Source: Allacma fusca
Lineage: Eukaryota; Arthropoda; Collembola; Symphypleona; Sminthuridae
DNA: 64,000 nucleotides
Assembly: GCA_947179485.1 (NCBI GenBank)
Contig: OX359245.1
Span: 33,715,067 to 33,779,066, forward strand
Reading direction: 5' to 3'
In this document: positions 48,571-61,009 of the stretch, in pieces
Layout of the letters: each line of letters starts with the position of its first letter
How positions within the stretch are numbered: position 1 is the first letter of the stretch
Program-made: the position numbers and the translations under genes
Notes under the pieces: generated by a model
Database searches by the model: none
What the model was told of the DNA's origin: nothing
What the model saw: only the letters and a program-made list of their open reading frames with translations

Positions 48571-48630
48571 TTAATTTCCAAACATGCTATATAAGGGAGG
48601 GAAGAAATGTGTGCAGTAAAGTGGCGCACT

Positions 48631-48722
48631 AACTCTTGCCATCTTGCGGGACCAAAAAATAATTACATATGTATATGTAATAATTGGCTATAGTCAAGGA
48701 TAACTATCATTACAAAAAACGA
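48631..48722. repeat. Direct repeat, copy 1 (about 90 bp)
   Basis: Begins AACTCTTGCCATCTTGCGGG, then ACCAAAAAATAATTACATAT, and ends near CATTACAAAAAACGA. It matches 49216-49305 with few differences and contains the near-palindrome ATTACATATGTATATGTAAT. Confidence 0.85.
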
Positions 48723-49022
48723 TTACAAAGGTACCTAACTTGAGTGGACATACTATCAAATCACAGGAACATAGCAACAATAATCAACGAGAGTATTACG
48801 ATCGATATATACAACTTTTAGATAGAGGCTCTCAGAAGAAGACAAGAAACATAGATCAAGATATACCACCGCTTTTAACTCCTAAACAATGAAGAAACCA
48901 AGTCTAAAGTATCGAAATCAAGTTTTACTATTATTTTTTTTAAACATTTTTCATTTATAAATACATATATAGACACATTTTCGTTTTTTATACACTTTTC
49001 AAGCATTCAGAAGGAATGAAAC

Positions 49023-49119
49023 CGGTTGTAAGGGCTTAATGCCATATCAATCGAAATAATAATAATAATAATAATAATAATTTATTCAGATCGATACTTG
49101 GTCAAAGCCCTTACAACCG
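49023..49119. repeat. Inverted repeat around an (AAT)n tract
   Basis: Perfect 15-bp arms CGGTTGTAAGGGCTT (49023-49037) and AAGCCCTTACAACCG (49105-49119) flank (AAT)n at about 49055-49083. The right half (AATTTATTCAGATCGAT...AGCCCTTACAAC) matches the 3' end of the non-LTR tail at 43306-43390, so this is a solo retrotransposon end. Confidence 0.75.
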
Positions 49120-49215
49120 TAAAAGTTTGCATTCATTTATTTTTCCCCTTATCTAAATTAGTCAATTAAATTAAAATATAGGTAACGATATCAATCGAAA
49201 TAAATGACATTAATT

Positions 49216-49305
49216 AACTGTTGCCATCTTGCGGGACCAAAAAATAATTACATATGTATATGTAATTGACTATACTCAAAGATAACTATTATTACAAAGA
49301 ACGAC
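49216..49305. repeat. Direct repeat, copy 2 (about 90 bp)
   Basis: Begins AACTGTTGCCATCTTGCGGG; same order of words as copy 1, 585 bp upstream. The solo retrotransposon end at 49023-49119 lies between the two copies. Confidence 0.85.
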
Positions 49306-50750
49306 GGCAGACCGTTTGGGCATGTGTCGTTGTGCCGGTATCGCATATGGTTCAAAAATTCTAAAACAACATTTTTAAAATTCAAAAATATTTTAAAACT
49401 ATTTTTGAAGTAACTACTTTTATGATCCGTGGTAAATTTTACTGGATTTGTAACGTGGTTCCAAACGTGGTCGGAGTAAATCCGAAACTTCTAAACCCGT
49501 AATTCGGTCTCCTAGTCTGCCCCGAGCAGTGAATATTTGCTATAAATATCATCGCTACAAATTCAATATTATTTCGTATGCTCATAAATGAAATGCTTGT
49601 ACTTGGTATTTACCGAAGCATCCCGTCTACGCCACCCCTTAAAAGAGGCACTAAATCATCGCGAAGCGACAATTTTTCTCAGTAAATACATCGTCATAAT
49701 CAAATTTGTGCATACAAAACGCTTGTAAATATGCATGTATATTTATTTCAAGCTCAACTTGCATGCCAACCTGTTTCCCTCTAGCTAATTTTAGCCCCTA
49801 AATCTTTAACAATTATCCCAACAGTCTATTTTTGCCTCCGCTCCATTCGATGATAAGAGTGAACGTAAATCAATTGTACTTCCTTAAGTATTTAATTGCG
49901 TCAATACCAGGTGCTGACGTACACGTAAACACTCGATAGAAGCAAAATGCGTCATCTTGCCAAAGTATTGACGACATTCAGAGTTCCGCTGAATCTTAAG
50001 TACAGTCCTGAAGTGCACAATCAATAAGTTTTTGAAGTGGCTCCTATGAACCCATTCAAAGCCCTTCAATTCTCCCCAAAAAAAAAATTATTCCCACGTT
50101 ACTAACAATCCCCATTCCAGAATTATCACGGAAAATACCAACAAATGTGGGAATATCTAATTTAAATTGACTTTTATTGACGTCATTTGTTTCTAAAGAA
50201 TTTTTCCTTCGAAAATACATTTGGTACAACCAAAAAAAGATTAAAATGCTCATTAATACAAATACCTATGAATTTAATTAGGGCGACGCAACTATGAAAA
50301 TATTAGCAGCACATGTATGATAATAGTGCATCCATTAGCGCACATCAAGCTGATCATTTCATTAGCACCGATAAGCTATCACACGTCCGCTGGAACTCAC
50401 ACTGAACAAACAATGATAGGTAATATAATGAGGCTGAAATACCTGCCCGTATTTCTTCCTAATGATTTTTAATTCTGGTTAATCCAAGTAGCATGCAAAA
50501 AAATATTAACCAACGTTTAGCCCGTGTCATATTCCGAAACTTATCTCCAACTACATGCTCCAACTTTCCGAACCTGCAAACACTTTAGATTTCTAATCAC
50601 ACCGCAATTACAAGTGCTGAAATGATTTTAATGCAAGTTCCGATGTCAAAAATATAATTCATTGAGGATAAGTTTGATTGATTGAGGATTACCCCCAGGG
50701 ATTGACGACAATGATGAACTACTTTATTTTTATCATAGCCCATGCAGTCT
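49306..50750. other. Spacer upstream of the chitin deacetylase gene
   Basis: No gene recognised. The minus ORFs 49884-50069 and 50056-50253 lack domains. Regulatory sequence for the gene to the right probably lies at the end of this span. Confidence 0.4.
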
Positions 50751-50757
50751 CACGCAG

Positions 50758-50767
50758 TATATATAAG
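50758..50767 (+). promoter_or_regulatory. TATA box of the chitin deacetylase gene
   Basis: TATATATAAG stands 96 bp before the ATG. A start site about 30 bp downstream would fall near ATCCAGACACC at 50781-50791, leaving a 5' UTR of about 65 nt. Confidence 0.7.
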
Positions 50768-50853
50768 CCAGGGATTCCGTATCCAGACACCAGATCAGCT
50801 ACAGCAGTCAATACAATAGCATTCCCCTGAATCCCAAAATTGGGCTGAGCAAC

Positions 50854-52665
50854 ATGAAAATAATTTTAGCAATTTCCTTGGCAGTCCTTGCCATCACCAC
50901 CATTGGAACTGGGAAGGTCGTCCCAAAAGAATACTGTGATGTCGACAAGTGCAAGTTGCCCAACTGCTTCTGCTCCAACATTGAAGTTCCAGGAGGCTTG
51001 AGGACTGACGAAGTTCCACAGGTATATTATTTCTTCTAACACAAACACCGAAGCTAACGCCCTTTTTTTATAAGTTGTTAATTTATTTTTCCAAACGTAA
51101 AAATTTATTTTGGAATTATATAATTAATTATATCTCAACAGATTGTGTACCTCACCTTTGACGACGGCATCACCTCCAGCAACAAGGGTTTCTATGATGA
51201 GCTCTTCACAGATGAGAGAAAGAATCCCAATGGAGCTAAAATCAGTGCCACCTTCTTCGTCACCCACGAGTACAACGACTACACCTTGACCCATCAACGC
51301 TACCGCCAAGGTCACGAAATCGCTCTTCACAGCATCACCCACAAATCCGACACTGGCTACTGGAAAGAGCTGAACAAGACCGGATGGGAACTCGAAGTTG
51401 TCCAGCAAAGACAAACCATGGCTACGTTTGCCAGAATCCCTGAATCTGAAGTATGTAATTCGATAATAGATGGATGTCTCCAGACAGTACTTTTTTTTAA
51501 CTTTTTTTTGCAAAATATTTAATATTCATCTTCCTTGAAAAATAGATCGTGGGCTTCCGTGCTCCTTTCCTTCAAGGAGGTGGGGATCCAATGTACGAAG
51601 CTTTGAATGCAGCAGGTTTCCTGTACGAATCTTCCAGACCAACTCGGGCTCTTTCCCCAGTTCTATGGCCCTACACTGGTGACTATGATACGATCCAGGT
51701 ACTTCAAAAAATTCGAAATTATTGTATAAAATATGGGAATATATCCCTGTTTTATTAAAGTATCTCGACTGTCAAACGGAAAAATGTTTAGTGGTAATTA
51801 TTTTAATTTATATTTTTATAGGATTGTCAAATCGAACCTTGCCCAACTCAATCCCACCCCGGTTTCTGGGTCTCTCCTTTGGTTGACATGTTCGGAACCA
51901 ATGGCGAACCTTGTGCTATGGTGGATACCTGTCAATTGGCGTAAGTGAAAAATTCTCCAGTAATTGTAAGAAATCTGATGGGAAAAACAACCAGCGGATT
52001 TGGGATTTTTGGTAATGATTGAAAGCATAATCTTAGGGGTATTTTTTCTGTACAGCCCCAAAACCGCGGACGAAACTTTTGACCTCTTGTGGTCAAACTT
52101 CCAGAACCACTACACACTCCAAAGAGCTCCATTCGGCGTGTACACTCACGCTGCTTGGGTCCTTAACCCGGAAGCTCCATGGATCAAGGATGGATATTTG
52201 AAGTAAGTGGAGGGGATAGTAATAGAAATGTTTGTAGACAAAATAATAATTATTGTTCTTCAAATTATTAAATCATCGCTGGATTTTGATTTGTAGGTTC
52301 GTCGATGCTATCCTTCAATTAGGGGATACCTACATCGTCAGCATCAAGAAGGGCTTGGACTGGGTTCGCAATCCTGTAACTTTGGCTGATCCTAACCTGC
52401 TCCCTGAATCTTGGAAGGATAAGACAATTGGTAACGGATGCCCTCTCCCATTCTCATGTGTCTTCAATTCCACTTACTTGCCACCAGATCTCCAACCTGG
52501 AACACGGTAAGCCTTCGTTTGTTTCTTTATTACAATAATGTCGTTAGCTGTCAAATTTCAATTAAGATTCTAAATGATCATCTTCTTTCTCACAGATACA
52601 TGCAATCCTGCGCAGTCTGCCCACCCAGGTACCCATGGCTCGGAAACCCACTTGGCAGACCTTAA
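50854..52665 (+). CDS. Secreted chitin deacetylase (catalytic-domain-only type)
   Basis: Seven exons: 50854-51021, 51142-51450, 51546-51698, 51822-51940, 52056-52202, 52297-52506, 52596-52665. All have GT-AG borders in matching phase, giving 391 residues. Residues 1-20 (MKIILAISLAVLAITTIGTG) are a signal peptide. The polysaccharide deacetylase (NodB/CE4) fold follows: motif 1 TFDDG at 61-65 (D63 base, D64 metal), motif 2 HSITH at 119-123 (metal ligands H119, H123), motif 3 RAPF at 164-167, HPGFW at 222-226, and THAAW with H281. There is no LDLa domain, and the Cys-rich N-terminus (YCDVDKCKLPNCFCSN) is too short for a full chitin-binding domain. This fits the insect group V enzymes linked to the peritrophic matrix. 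It removes acetyl groups from chitin outside the cell. All catalytic residues are present. The group call is inference. Confidence 0.95.
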
Positions 52666-52773
52666 GTAGTGAAAACGTGATTCTCCACAGCGACTGAGTT
52701 TTATCGAAAGGCGCGGTTTAGTTTGAAATTAATTTAAAATTAATTTATCATTCTTATGATTTGAAAAATCGTG

Positions 52774-52779
52774 AATAAA
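52774..52779 (+). terminator. Poly(A) signal of the chitin deacetylase gene
   Basis: AATAAA 109 nt after the stop codon, followed by T-rich sequence. Confidence 0.75.
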
Positions 52780-52799
52780 ATTTTGCAATTTAAGTTTTA

Positions 52800-55600
52800 A
52801 ATTATTGTTTACACGCCGGAGTGTCTCATTCGTTCATAGTTTCTTGTATTGCAATAATTACACAATTTTGGTACACTTTGGCGAAAACAAACATCCAATA
52901 TTTGTATAATATTACCAATTTTATAGCGTCAACTGTTGAAGTTTCTTCCATATTCACTTTTTTCATAACCCTGGAGTCTGATTGACTCAAAACATGTATA
53001 TCCGCAAAAAATGATCATGATAGTTTTCCAATGATAAGCACTGCTGTTTAAAGCGTCAAAGAGATCTACATTTTGTATTTTGTCAATTCCTGGTCATCTA
53101 GTGTAATATATATTCCTACATATTAACTCTGCATCCGCGGATGCTTGTCATTTCAACTCCATGAAGTGAGCGAGTCTAGATCCCACAAGGATTAATGTAA
53201 AAAAGCTGAAACCCAAAACATTTTAACCACACAACTCTGATTATGCCAAACCATGTTAAATGCGAGTTCAGATATTTATTGTGAGTGCAACTACGCCGTG
53301 TCGAGTGAAAATTCCCAGCGGAATAAAAAGACCAGTTAATGGGCAAGTAAAAAATTTTTGAAAATGGAATATTTTTGATCATTTGGGGCATTATCATGGG
53401 TCAAATTCCTTGTGATATTGAAAAATAGTTCTCCGAATATCGAAATTGAATCGCTTGCTTAAATTCAGTATATTCAGCTAAATGTGCAGGGTTACGGCGA
53501 GGGGAACACACGTCACAAATGTGAATAGCTGGTTCTCTGCATGTTCGTTAGTTTATTGATATGTTACAGCTCCAGAAATAAAGACAGTCAATTTAATTTA
53601 TTTCCAATGACGCGGGGTGGTATAATTTATCACCCTCATGAAAATAAATCTTCAGCGGGTGGTGCTGCTGAATTCTGTGCTCAATTTATTGCACGCTGGA
53701 ATTGTCTTCTGTTTGCAACTTCACATCATACCCCTTGTCTTCATCCCGTAACAGTACCTCAAAATGCTTAGGTAGCTCTGTATCTACTAAAAAGCTTACT
53801 TAACTTTGTTGTATGCATAATTACTTGTATACTTGCATATATAAGTGGGTAACTGTATATTCCCTCTAAATGTGGTACTTATTCATATACCAAATAAGCC
53901 AGAGAAAGTTAATTGAAACAGTTTACAAAGTTACATTTGAAGTTACTAATCATGGGAATGTCAACTACATGCAATATTTAGATCATGAGTTCATGAACTC
54001 TTGAAAGGTACTCTTTCGAGGAGGTAATTCCATCCCGAGTACCATGAATACATGTATAAGAGTGAATTCAAAGTACACATTCAATTTGTCTCGTCAATGG
54101 ATTCGGAAAATATTTTGTAGAATAATTAGTTATTATTTACAAGAACTGTCATGTCATGAAAGGATGTTCCAAATTTTAATAACTAATATGAGCTACGACA
54201 TCCAGGTTCATTTCATCTAAATGATTGAACTTGCATTCGTCTTCATTGTGTCATGAATCAATTATAAAAGTTTTAATAGCGGTATTTGTTTTATTTAGCC
54301 AACGATGTCATTCATAATTCATTCCCCATATAATACATAGTTGCTCACATCCTTTAAAATAGTACTCAAGTATTCGGAATTTGTTTTTACCTGGACATTT
54401 CGACACGTAACAAACATTCACACAGAAAAGTCTCCAAAATGGATTACAGAGTAATAGCTCCAGCTATTATTCATAGGTCTGCTTGTCACCGTCCACATTT
54501 ATATGCCTCCAGTTCATAGCTTACATGATTAGCATACTATCCTTCAGCACTTTCTAAATGGTCTGACCCATCAGATTGTTTGAGTCCGGGTAGTCCAATG
54601 TCTATTGAATGTGAGGTAGCTTTAACCACGAGTCCCAAAGAATACCGATACTTCAAGAACAGGGCTAACCTTGTCGGTCCATTAAATTTTGCGTAAAATA
54701 TTCACTTTATATAGTTTCAAACAGCTTCGTTTCATATTTAGTTATTGGGTTTTTAGTGTACGGTTCATTTTTCAGCTTCAAATACAAAAATTCATATATT
54801 ACAAAGTAGGCTGTGCTTATGATATGAAATAAGCATTGATTGCTATTACTTATCTTTAAATCATAAATTTTATCCTCTTGATTTCAATGATAATTGACTA
54901 TCTTTAGTGTTTGGTTACAATAGGTACATACATTAGTAAATAGTGAACATTTAAAATAGTGTCGTGGTGGTGCATGAATACATTCGCAAAAGGGTAGGAA
55001 CTATTTGTTCTAAGTCCCATTTTGCATGCCATTTTAGGAGAACAAAGATTCGTGCCAGAATTTCCAAACAATTTCCTTTTCTTTAAGGGTGAAAGATAAA
55101 TCCAGGTTTAACAACTTATGTGATCCTATTTTATGTAAAGCTTTATCGTCAATCTGATAAGTGTAAGTATTCCAAATACAAAGCAAGTAAAGATTATTCA
55201 CTTTAATTTTCAAATGTGTAAGTTGATAAAAGCCTTTAAAGTGCAGAGGATTTTTTCATTCTCATAAATATCATGATGTATTTTAATATTTTTATTTGTA
55301 ATTTTTGTGACGGAGCGATGCTGATATGCTGGAATCTTTTGAGTGTGGTTTTGAACACGAAGATGTGATTTCAATAATACAGCTTTTGTAAGCAGTAAAA
55401 ATTCTTGTTTCGTGACGTAGTTTCTAATTGATATTTGTGACATTATAACTGGAGACATTCCTTTTGCTCGGTTTCCAATATGGCATCCAGTTTGTGTGAA
55501 CACTATTAGTAGTGCCTGCAATTCCACCAGTTTTCATTTAATTCTGAAGTTCACATCGGAAGACTTTGCTTGTTAGTAACTATTTAATGAAGGCCTAATT
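52800..55600. other. Spacer without recognised gene
   Basis: ORFs 53541-53771 (+) and 55210-55527 (-) have no domains I know. The latter might be a further retroelement tail, but it lacks the CX2C motif. Confidence 0.4.
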
Positions 55601-55623
55601 TTTTAGTTGTACGATTCTTTCAG

Positions 55624-55739
55624 TATCTGTAAAAACAGAAGAATGCGGGGACGATCACACGAAAAGATGGGCGTGCATTGACAGTTGGCTTCGTCATGCA
55701 AAGGATAGAATTGCCGGAAAGACAAAAAAGCATGTGTAA
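55624..55739 (+). CDS. Possible terminal exon of an unrecognised gene
   Basis: After GATTCTTTCAG the frame SVKTEECGDDHTKRWACIDS then WLRHAKDRIAGKTKKHV runs to TAA at 55737-55739. AATAAA follows at 55787-55792. The residue mix is unlike neighbouring chance ORFs, and acceptor, stop and poly(A) signal are sensibly spaced. No upstream exon was identified, so it could be the 3' end of a decayed gene or transposon. Confidence 0.35.
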
Positions 55740-57006
55740 TCCAAGGAATTACTCTAATTATTATTACTATATTGTTATGATGTTTAAATAAATAACTCGC
55801 TTTGATTTCATAAATAATTGTTACGCTTTTAGCAGGTTGGAGAGACCTGAAGAGAATATTTAATCGGGTGAGGATGTCTAAAGTTACTTAAACCTATCCC
55901 ACACTACTGGATTCAAAATCAGAAGAAAAATCCGAGAGGAATGTCAATAGGGTATTTGTTAAAGCAAATTTTGCACCTCAACATTAAAACCAATACAAAT
56001 TGTTACAATTTGAAATTTTTAATACATTGATTATTTTTTTGTAAAATTATTCATTTTGTGCATGCCCATACGTGTGCATACATACACATCATGAGGTAGT
56101 AATAGTGAATTTACAAGAGAAAGTATACGGTATTCAACAAAATAACATACGACTACATATGGGTGGAGATTTTAACGACATTTAAAAATCGATTAGTAAA
56201 ACAATGATTTTCTCCAGAATTTTTTGCCATTTCGAATTCTTAATGCTTCAGTATGTTTTGTAATATTATATGGCACAGTATAGGAGTCATACACAACTTA
56301 AGTGATATTTTTGGATTTCAAAGCAAAACTGTTAGATAATACCTTGGGGAAAATGTTTTGTATATTCTAAGGTAACTGCAAGTTATTGCTTGAGAAGATC
56401 TCTTCGCATTAAAATTAAATTATTATTAAATACTTTGGACAATATTGTACATTGTTTCCAGTTGAATTACTTCAATTGATATTAGTTGGCAGTATTATAC
56501 TGAATTAGTATTGGACATTCCATTTTTCAAATCTTAGGATATATATTATATAGCAAGTTTTTGTAAATTTTTATTTTTTAACTGAAATGATGTAAACGAT
56601 ATATTTCAGAAGTTACATATTATTAAATTGTGTAGTTTACAGATTGTAACAATTAGAAGCCACAAGGATTTGGTGCAGAATGCAGTTTCTTTGATACATA
56701 TGTAGTACATGTTTCATAATAAATACTGGATGATCTCTATATCTGCCCTTTGCTAACTTTAACAGCTCCATGTTATGGGAGTTACGGTAAATTTCCTATA
56801 CAGTGGTTCACAAGGAATGCAAAATGTCTTCCAATATATGCAGATGTCACTATACGTTACTACTTTGCAATATGTACACAATAATGGGGAAAATTGTATT
56901 GTGTTAATATAATGGGAATGTCATCTAAGAGGAAACCACTATACAATAATATCACTGTATCCTTGAATTCCCAAATCTAACAATACAAATATGCCATTAT
57001 TAGTAC

Positions 57007-57690
57007 TCAAATGGTTGCGTTTACGAGCCTGGATCTCTTCAGTAAAGACTTCCAAAGCTCAGGGCGATGTCAATCGATGCAAACATACTAGTATCGACAC
57101 CGAATATCGCTCGTTGTTTGTTATTTACGCCACTCAAGGACACGAATATTCCTGTCCAAAAGATTGTCATTAAAACTTAGTGTCAATAATGAAACGACCA
57201 ACGGTAAAATACACTAGTAAATGTTCTTTACACAACCCAGCCCAATTCTTACCTGTTGAATGTACCCCAGTAGCTGGGTCAGAACATCCAAGCCAAACTG
57301 CCCCTCCCAAAGCTGCCTACCCAGCTTTTTGACTTGCTAGTACCATTGTAGATTTGCGAACTTGTAGTAAGGCCTGGTGAACTTTTTCAACAAAATCTTT
57401 TGGAGTGTCAAATTGAAGAGGTCATTTTGTTGGAATAATAGACCTATTCAACACAAAGTAAAGATTATGCGGTTATCATACAAAAATATAATCCATATAT
57501 ACATATAGAAGTTCGAACTAAGATTCCGTAAATTTATTGCTTGCAAACTCGCGGACGGTAAAAAATTGCCGAAATTATTTACATGGGTGTGCTTAATCCA
57601 CCAGTATGATTCCATAGCGGTAAAACAATGCTCAACAAAATTCTTTAGGACATTTTGCCCCGAAGTTTTACGGGACGTATCAATGAAACA
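57007..57690 (-). pseudogene. WSD-type acyltransferase pseudogene
   Basis: The minus strand carries sequence clearly homologous to exons 2 and 3 of the gene at 59041-60912. The exon 2 relic starts at 57443 after GTTGAATAG with the same phase and the same spacing to ACAAAATG. It reads PLQFDTPKDFVEKVHQALLQ against LQYDDPKELLEKVHKALQ. A Trp codon has become TGA and a Lys codon TAG, and the second half of the exon is lost. The exon 3 relic, complement(57007..57151), keeps VNNKQRA, MFAS and the stop position but has a frameshift. At 57590-57690 a weaker match to the 3' part of exon 1 is visible (AATCCACCAGTATGATT, AAACAATGCTC on the + strand). It is inverted relative to the two intact genes. Confidence 0.85.
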
Positions 57691-57699
57691 ACTTTAATA

Positions 57700-58940
57700 T
57701 TTTTTCCAGTTTAAAGGGTTACTGACAATTTATTTGTAATTATTGTTCAAGCTGTCCAGTGACTCAAACACATGGTAAAAGCTGGTTTTTCGCCATACAC
57801 TAGTCAATATTGGTCACAAACGGTTCCATAACCTCAGATTAGGCAATGCTTGGTCCTGAAAACAGCATTATTCAAAAATGAAACTGTGGGTAGAGTCCTC
57901 ATTTAAAAAATTTTTTCGCCTACTTCTGAAAATGAAAACTTATTCTGAAGTTCAATGTTAAATTTTTAGGGAAACAGGAAGAAAAAAAAATTGTCACTTC
58001 CTGTTTGGTGCTCGCAGATGAAACTACCTCAACGTGACTTAGTGTTGAAGTACATACGTACTACTCCAATTGCGATTTCCTGTTCTCCATCTCCTGGTTA
58101 CTGAAATCTTGCCGACAGGTGCTGTATCCGTATACTTAGAGATACCTGGGAAGTATATGTACTGGATGTACCTTATTTAGGCACTAGACGTCAGTGAATA
58201 CAAAACCCTTGGAATTTATAATTATTATAATTGGATAAATATAAACCCTTGGAATTTCCGAATGTCACTCCCTATACATATGTATATGGAAACTTTTAAA
58301 GCATAAATGTAGAATATAAATGCCCTTATTGAACACATGCAGAATAAACTCCCCATGTCATTTACTTTTAATAACATTTTCATTATGCGAGTAAAAACTT
58401 CTGGGAGCAATCCTATTTATCCGTCTTAATATCCCCTATGAAATCTTAAAAATTTAATTAAACTCCTTATAAGAGCAAACCTATTATAAGCATACATACA
58501 AGGTTTCCTGCTTTTAGGGGTTTTCTAAGGTCAGTATCTCACACGATTCATGAGCATTCCAGCATGTTTGCGTCGCGTTAAGTGGTTTTTATTGTAGGTG
58601 CATAAGTTCACAGAATCACGCAATGAAATGTTTTTAAGGTAAATATTTTAATTGACTGTTAGAACAACAGATAATCCCAGGAATGTTAATTGGTAGTCAA
58701 ATGACGTGGAAGGAAGCTATCTTAAAATCTATAATATTTTTAATTGTTTGTTGAAACAAGAAAAACACTTTAAGCGAAGAATGGCAATGAAGTACACAAA
58801 AGCTTCTATCAAATGATTTCCCGGTCGTACTGTGTTTTATATCTGCGTTACATGACATTTCTGACAACTGTTTTCCTCAAAGCCCATTTACTTCTCAACG
58901 AAAACTAGATCTGGAAGTATGGATCTGAATGTGCTCAGAA
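57700..58940. other. Spacer, may hold more of the WSD pseudogene's exon 1
   Basis: A TTTCGCCATACACTAGTCA segment near 57790 loosely matches the complement of exon 1 of the intact gene. Beyond about 57900 nothing recognisable is seen. Confidence 0.35.
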
Positions 58941-58944
58941 AACT

Positions 58945-58952
58945 TATATAAA
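58945..58952 (+). promoter_or_regulatory. TATA box of the WSD gene at 59041
   Basis: TATATAAA-like sequence 89 bp before the ATG, giving an expected start site near 58975 and a 5' UTR of about 65 nt. Confidence 0.55.
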
Positions 58953-59040
58953 CAAAATCTATACATATCTGTAATTTAATTTTCAACCCGCATTCCATCG
59001 AACCTAATTGAATTTGTTTTGTTTTCTCTCCAAATAAAAA

Positions 59041-60912
59041 ATGAGCATATTTAAGCTCTTAAAGTGTGTAAGCTTCCATGTTAGCTTTTTCGTCCAAGGG
59101 GTGCTGCTGCCATTTCCTCTACTTCTAATAGGATTATTAATTGTGTTAATTTTTAACCTAATCCGAGGGATAGTTTGGGTTCTTGCCAAAATCTTCCGAC
59201 CCGATTTAAAATGTTTAGTTGGTGGAGCAAATTCAATATTTGCCATCAGGAATTCAGGGGATTTCCCCTTAAACACAATTGGCTTAGCTGTTCTCAAAGA
59301 TAAAATTGAAATCGATTTACTACGACGAGATATCACAGACCGTGTTCTCTCCCTGCACAAACCCAACGGGGAGCTTTTGTACGCCGGTTTAAAAACATAT
59401 TGGGTGAGTTTCCTGTCGCTTCCATTTTGGAAAGAGGAGCGCAATTTTGATCTGAAAAGCCACGCGAGAGACTACGACTACACTGGAAAACTGGCAGTTT
59501 CAAGTTCACCTTCAGAAACGGATTTACAAGATGTGATTGGGAAGTTATTAAGAGCACCTTGGAAAAAGGACCAAAGCCCATGGGAAATTCTCCTGATCCA
59601 TAATTACCAGGACGAGAATAAGACGGCTTTGATAATAAGAATTGATCATGTACTTTGTGACGGTCTGAGCATCTACAAAATGTTTCAAGTGATTGCGGAT
59701 TCCAAGTGGGGACTTCCGGAATGGAAGATGTCAGAGAGAAACCTCACCAGGCTCCAACGTTGGGGTCTAGGTCTTAAAATCCCTTACGACATTTTTCGAA
59801 CCCTGTATCTCTTGCATGGCGAAAGGGCATTACCATTTCAGAAAAAAGATCCCTTCCACGAGTTAATATTTTCCATGAGTCCGAACATTTCTGTCGATGT
59901 CATTAAATCCATTAAAAATCATTTTAAAGTTAGTTATGGCGCAGTGATTTACTCCGGAGTTTGCGCAACCATTGCGCGTGCGCACAAGGCATCCGGACAA
60001 AATCTCCCAAAACAGATGGTTACGAGCATTGTCTTACCTTTACCTAATCACCCTGATGGATTGTGTATTCACGCGTGAGTCCGTCTACCTCAATCTATTA
60101 ACATTAATTAATTGGGCTGGTCAATTTAATTAATGATTAAGTGCGGTCAAATTATTTATCAAGTTACAATTTATTTGATTTGATTTCCCTTCAATATGAA
60201 TATCTATACTTTTGTGTAGTCGATAATAACTTATATTTTTTGATGGTAATATCAAAGTTCAATGTTCAGTTGATATAATATATGCTTGACCATTGGTATG
60301 TATTATATTTGTATTATTGTATTAAAAAACTGTATTTATGTATTAAAAGGGGTATTACGATAACAAAATGGCCTCTTCAATATGATGACCCAAAAGAATT
60401 GCTTGAGAAGGTTCACAAGGCCTTGCAAACTGTGAGCAAATCATCACTAACACACCTCAGTCACAGTTTAGGGAAGGCAGCTGGTTTCTTTCCTTTTGTG
60501 TTAATTCCGAAAAGCACAGATTGGTTTAGTAGTCTTAATCAATTTAGTGTGGCACATTCTAACGTCCCTGTCACAACTGGACCGGAATATTTTCAAGGCA
60601 TTGAGATAATGGAACTGACCACGGCTAATAGTAATATAATGGGAGGGGGTATGTTCTGGATTTGAATATTTAATAACCAGATATAATTCCATTGGAGTTT
60701 TCAATTCTAATCGAAATCTAATTTTCGTGCTTGACCAACGGTTTCTTTTTTTTTTTGAAGGCGTATTAGTATCCTTGGGAGGTGTTAACAACCAACAACG
60801 AGCAAGCTTTTCTGTGAATAGCAATAAGTTTGCATCGAAAGAAATTGCCCAAAGTTTTGGAACATACTTTGCTGAAGAGATTCAGGCTCTTGCAAATTTT
60901 GCAACCGTTTGA
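59041..60912 (+). CDS. WSD-type O-acyltransferase (wax ester synthase/DGAT family)
   Basis: Three exons: 59041-60074, 60350-60648, 60761-60912. Phases agree and the total is exactly 495 codons (494 residues). The exon 2 acceptor has a poor pyrimidine tract, but the same junction is preserved in the pseudogene copy. Residues about 15-50 are hydrophobic (LLPFPLLLIGLLIVLIFN), a membrane anchor. The acyltransferase motif HHxxxDG appears as D202-H203-VLC-D207-G208, keeping catalytic His and Asp but not the first His. SPWE lies at 179-182, and the C-terminal WS_DGAT_C region spans exons 2-3 (ITKWPLQYDDPKELLEKVHK ... NNQQRASFSVNSNKF). The family joins acyl-CoA to fatty alcohol or diacylglycerol. An ER membrane location and wax or storage-lipid role are inferred. 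Start: first ATG, 89 bp after TATA. Confidence 0.92.
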
Positions 60913-60990
60913 ATATACCAGGACTGTAATAATTATTCACTTATTAGCTAACTCAAAATTTTGGGAATTTGCCCACAATCCACTATTTTT

Positions 60991-60996
60991 AATAAA
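60991..60996 (+). terminator. Poly(A) signal of the WSD gene
   Basis: AATAAA 78 nt after the stop codon. Confidence 0.65.
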
Positions 60997-61009
60997 ACAA
61001 AGATGTTTG

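Noticed and set aside
51124..51513. Minus-strand 129-codon ORF
   Set aside because: Antisense shadow of chitin deacetylase exon 2.
59004..59581. Minus-strand ORFs of 82-146 codons
   Set aside because: Antisense shadows of exon 1 of the WSD gene.
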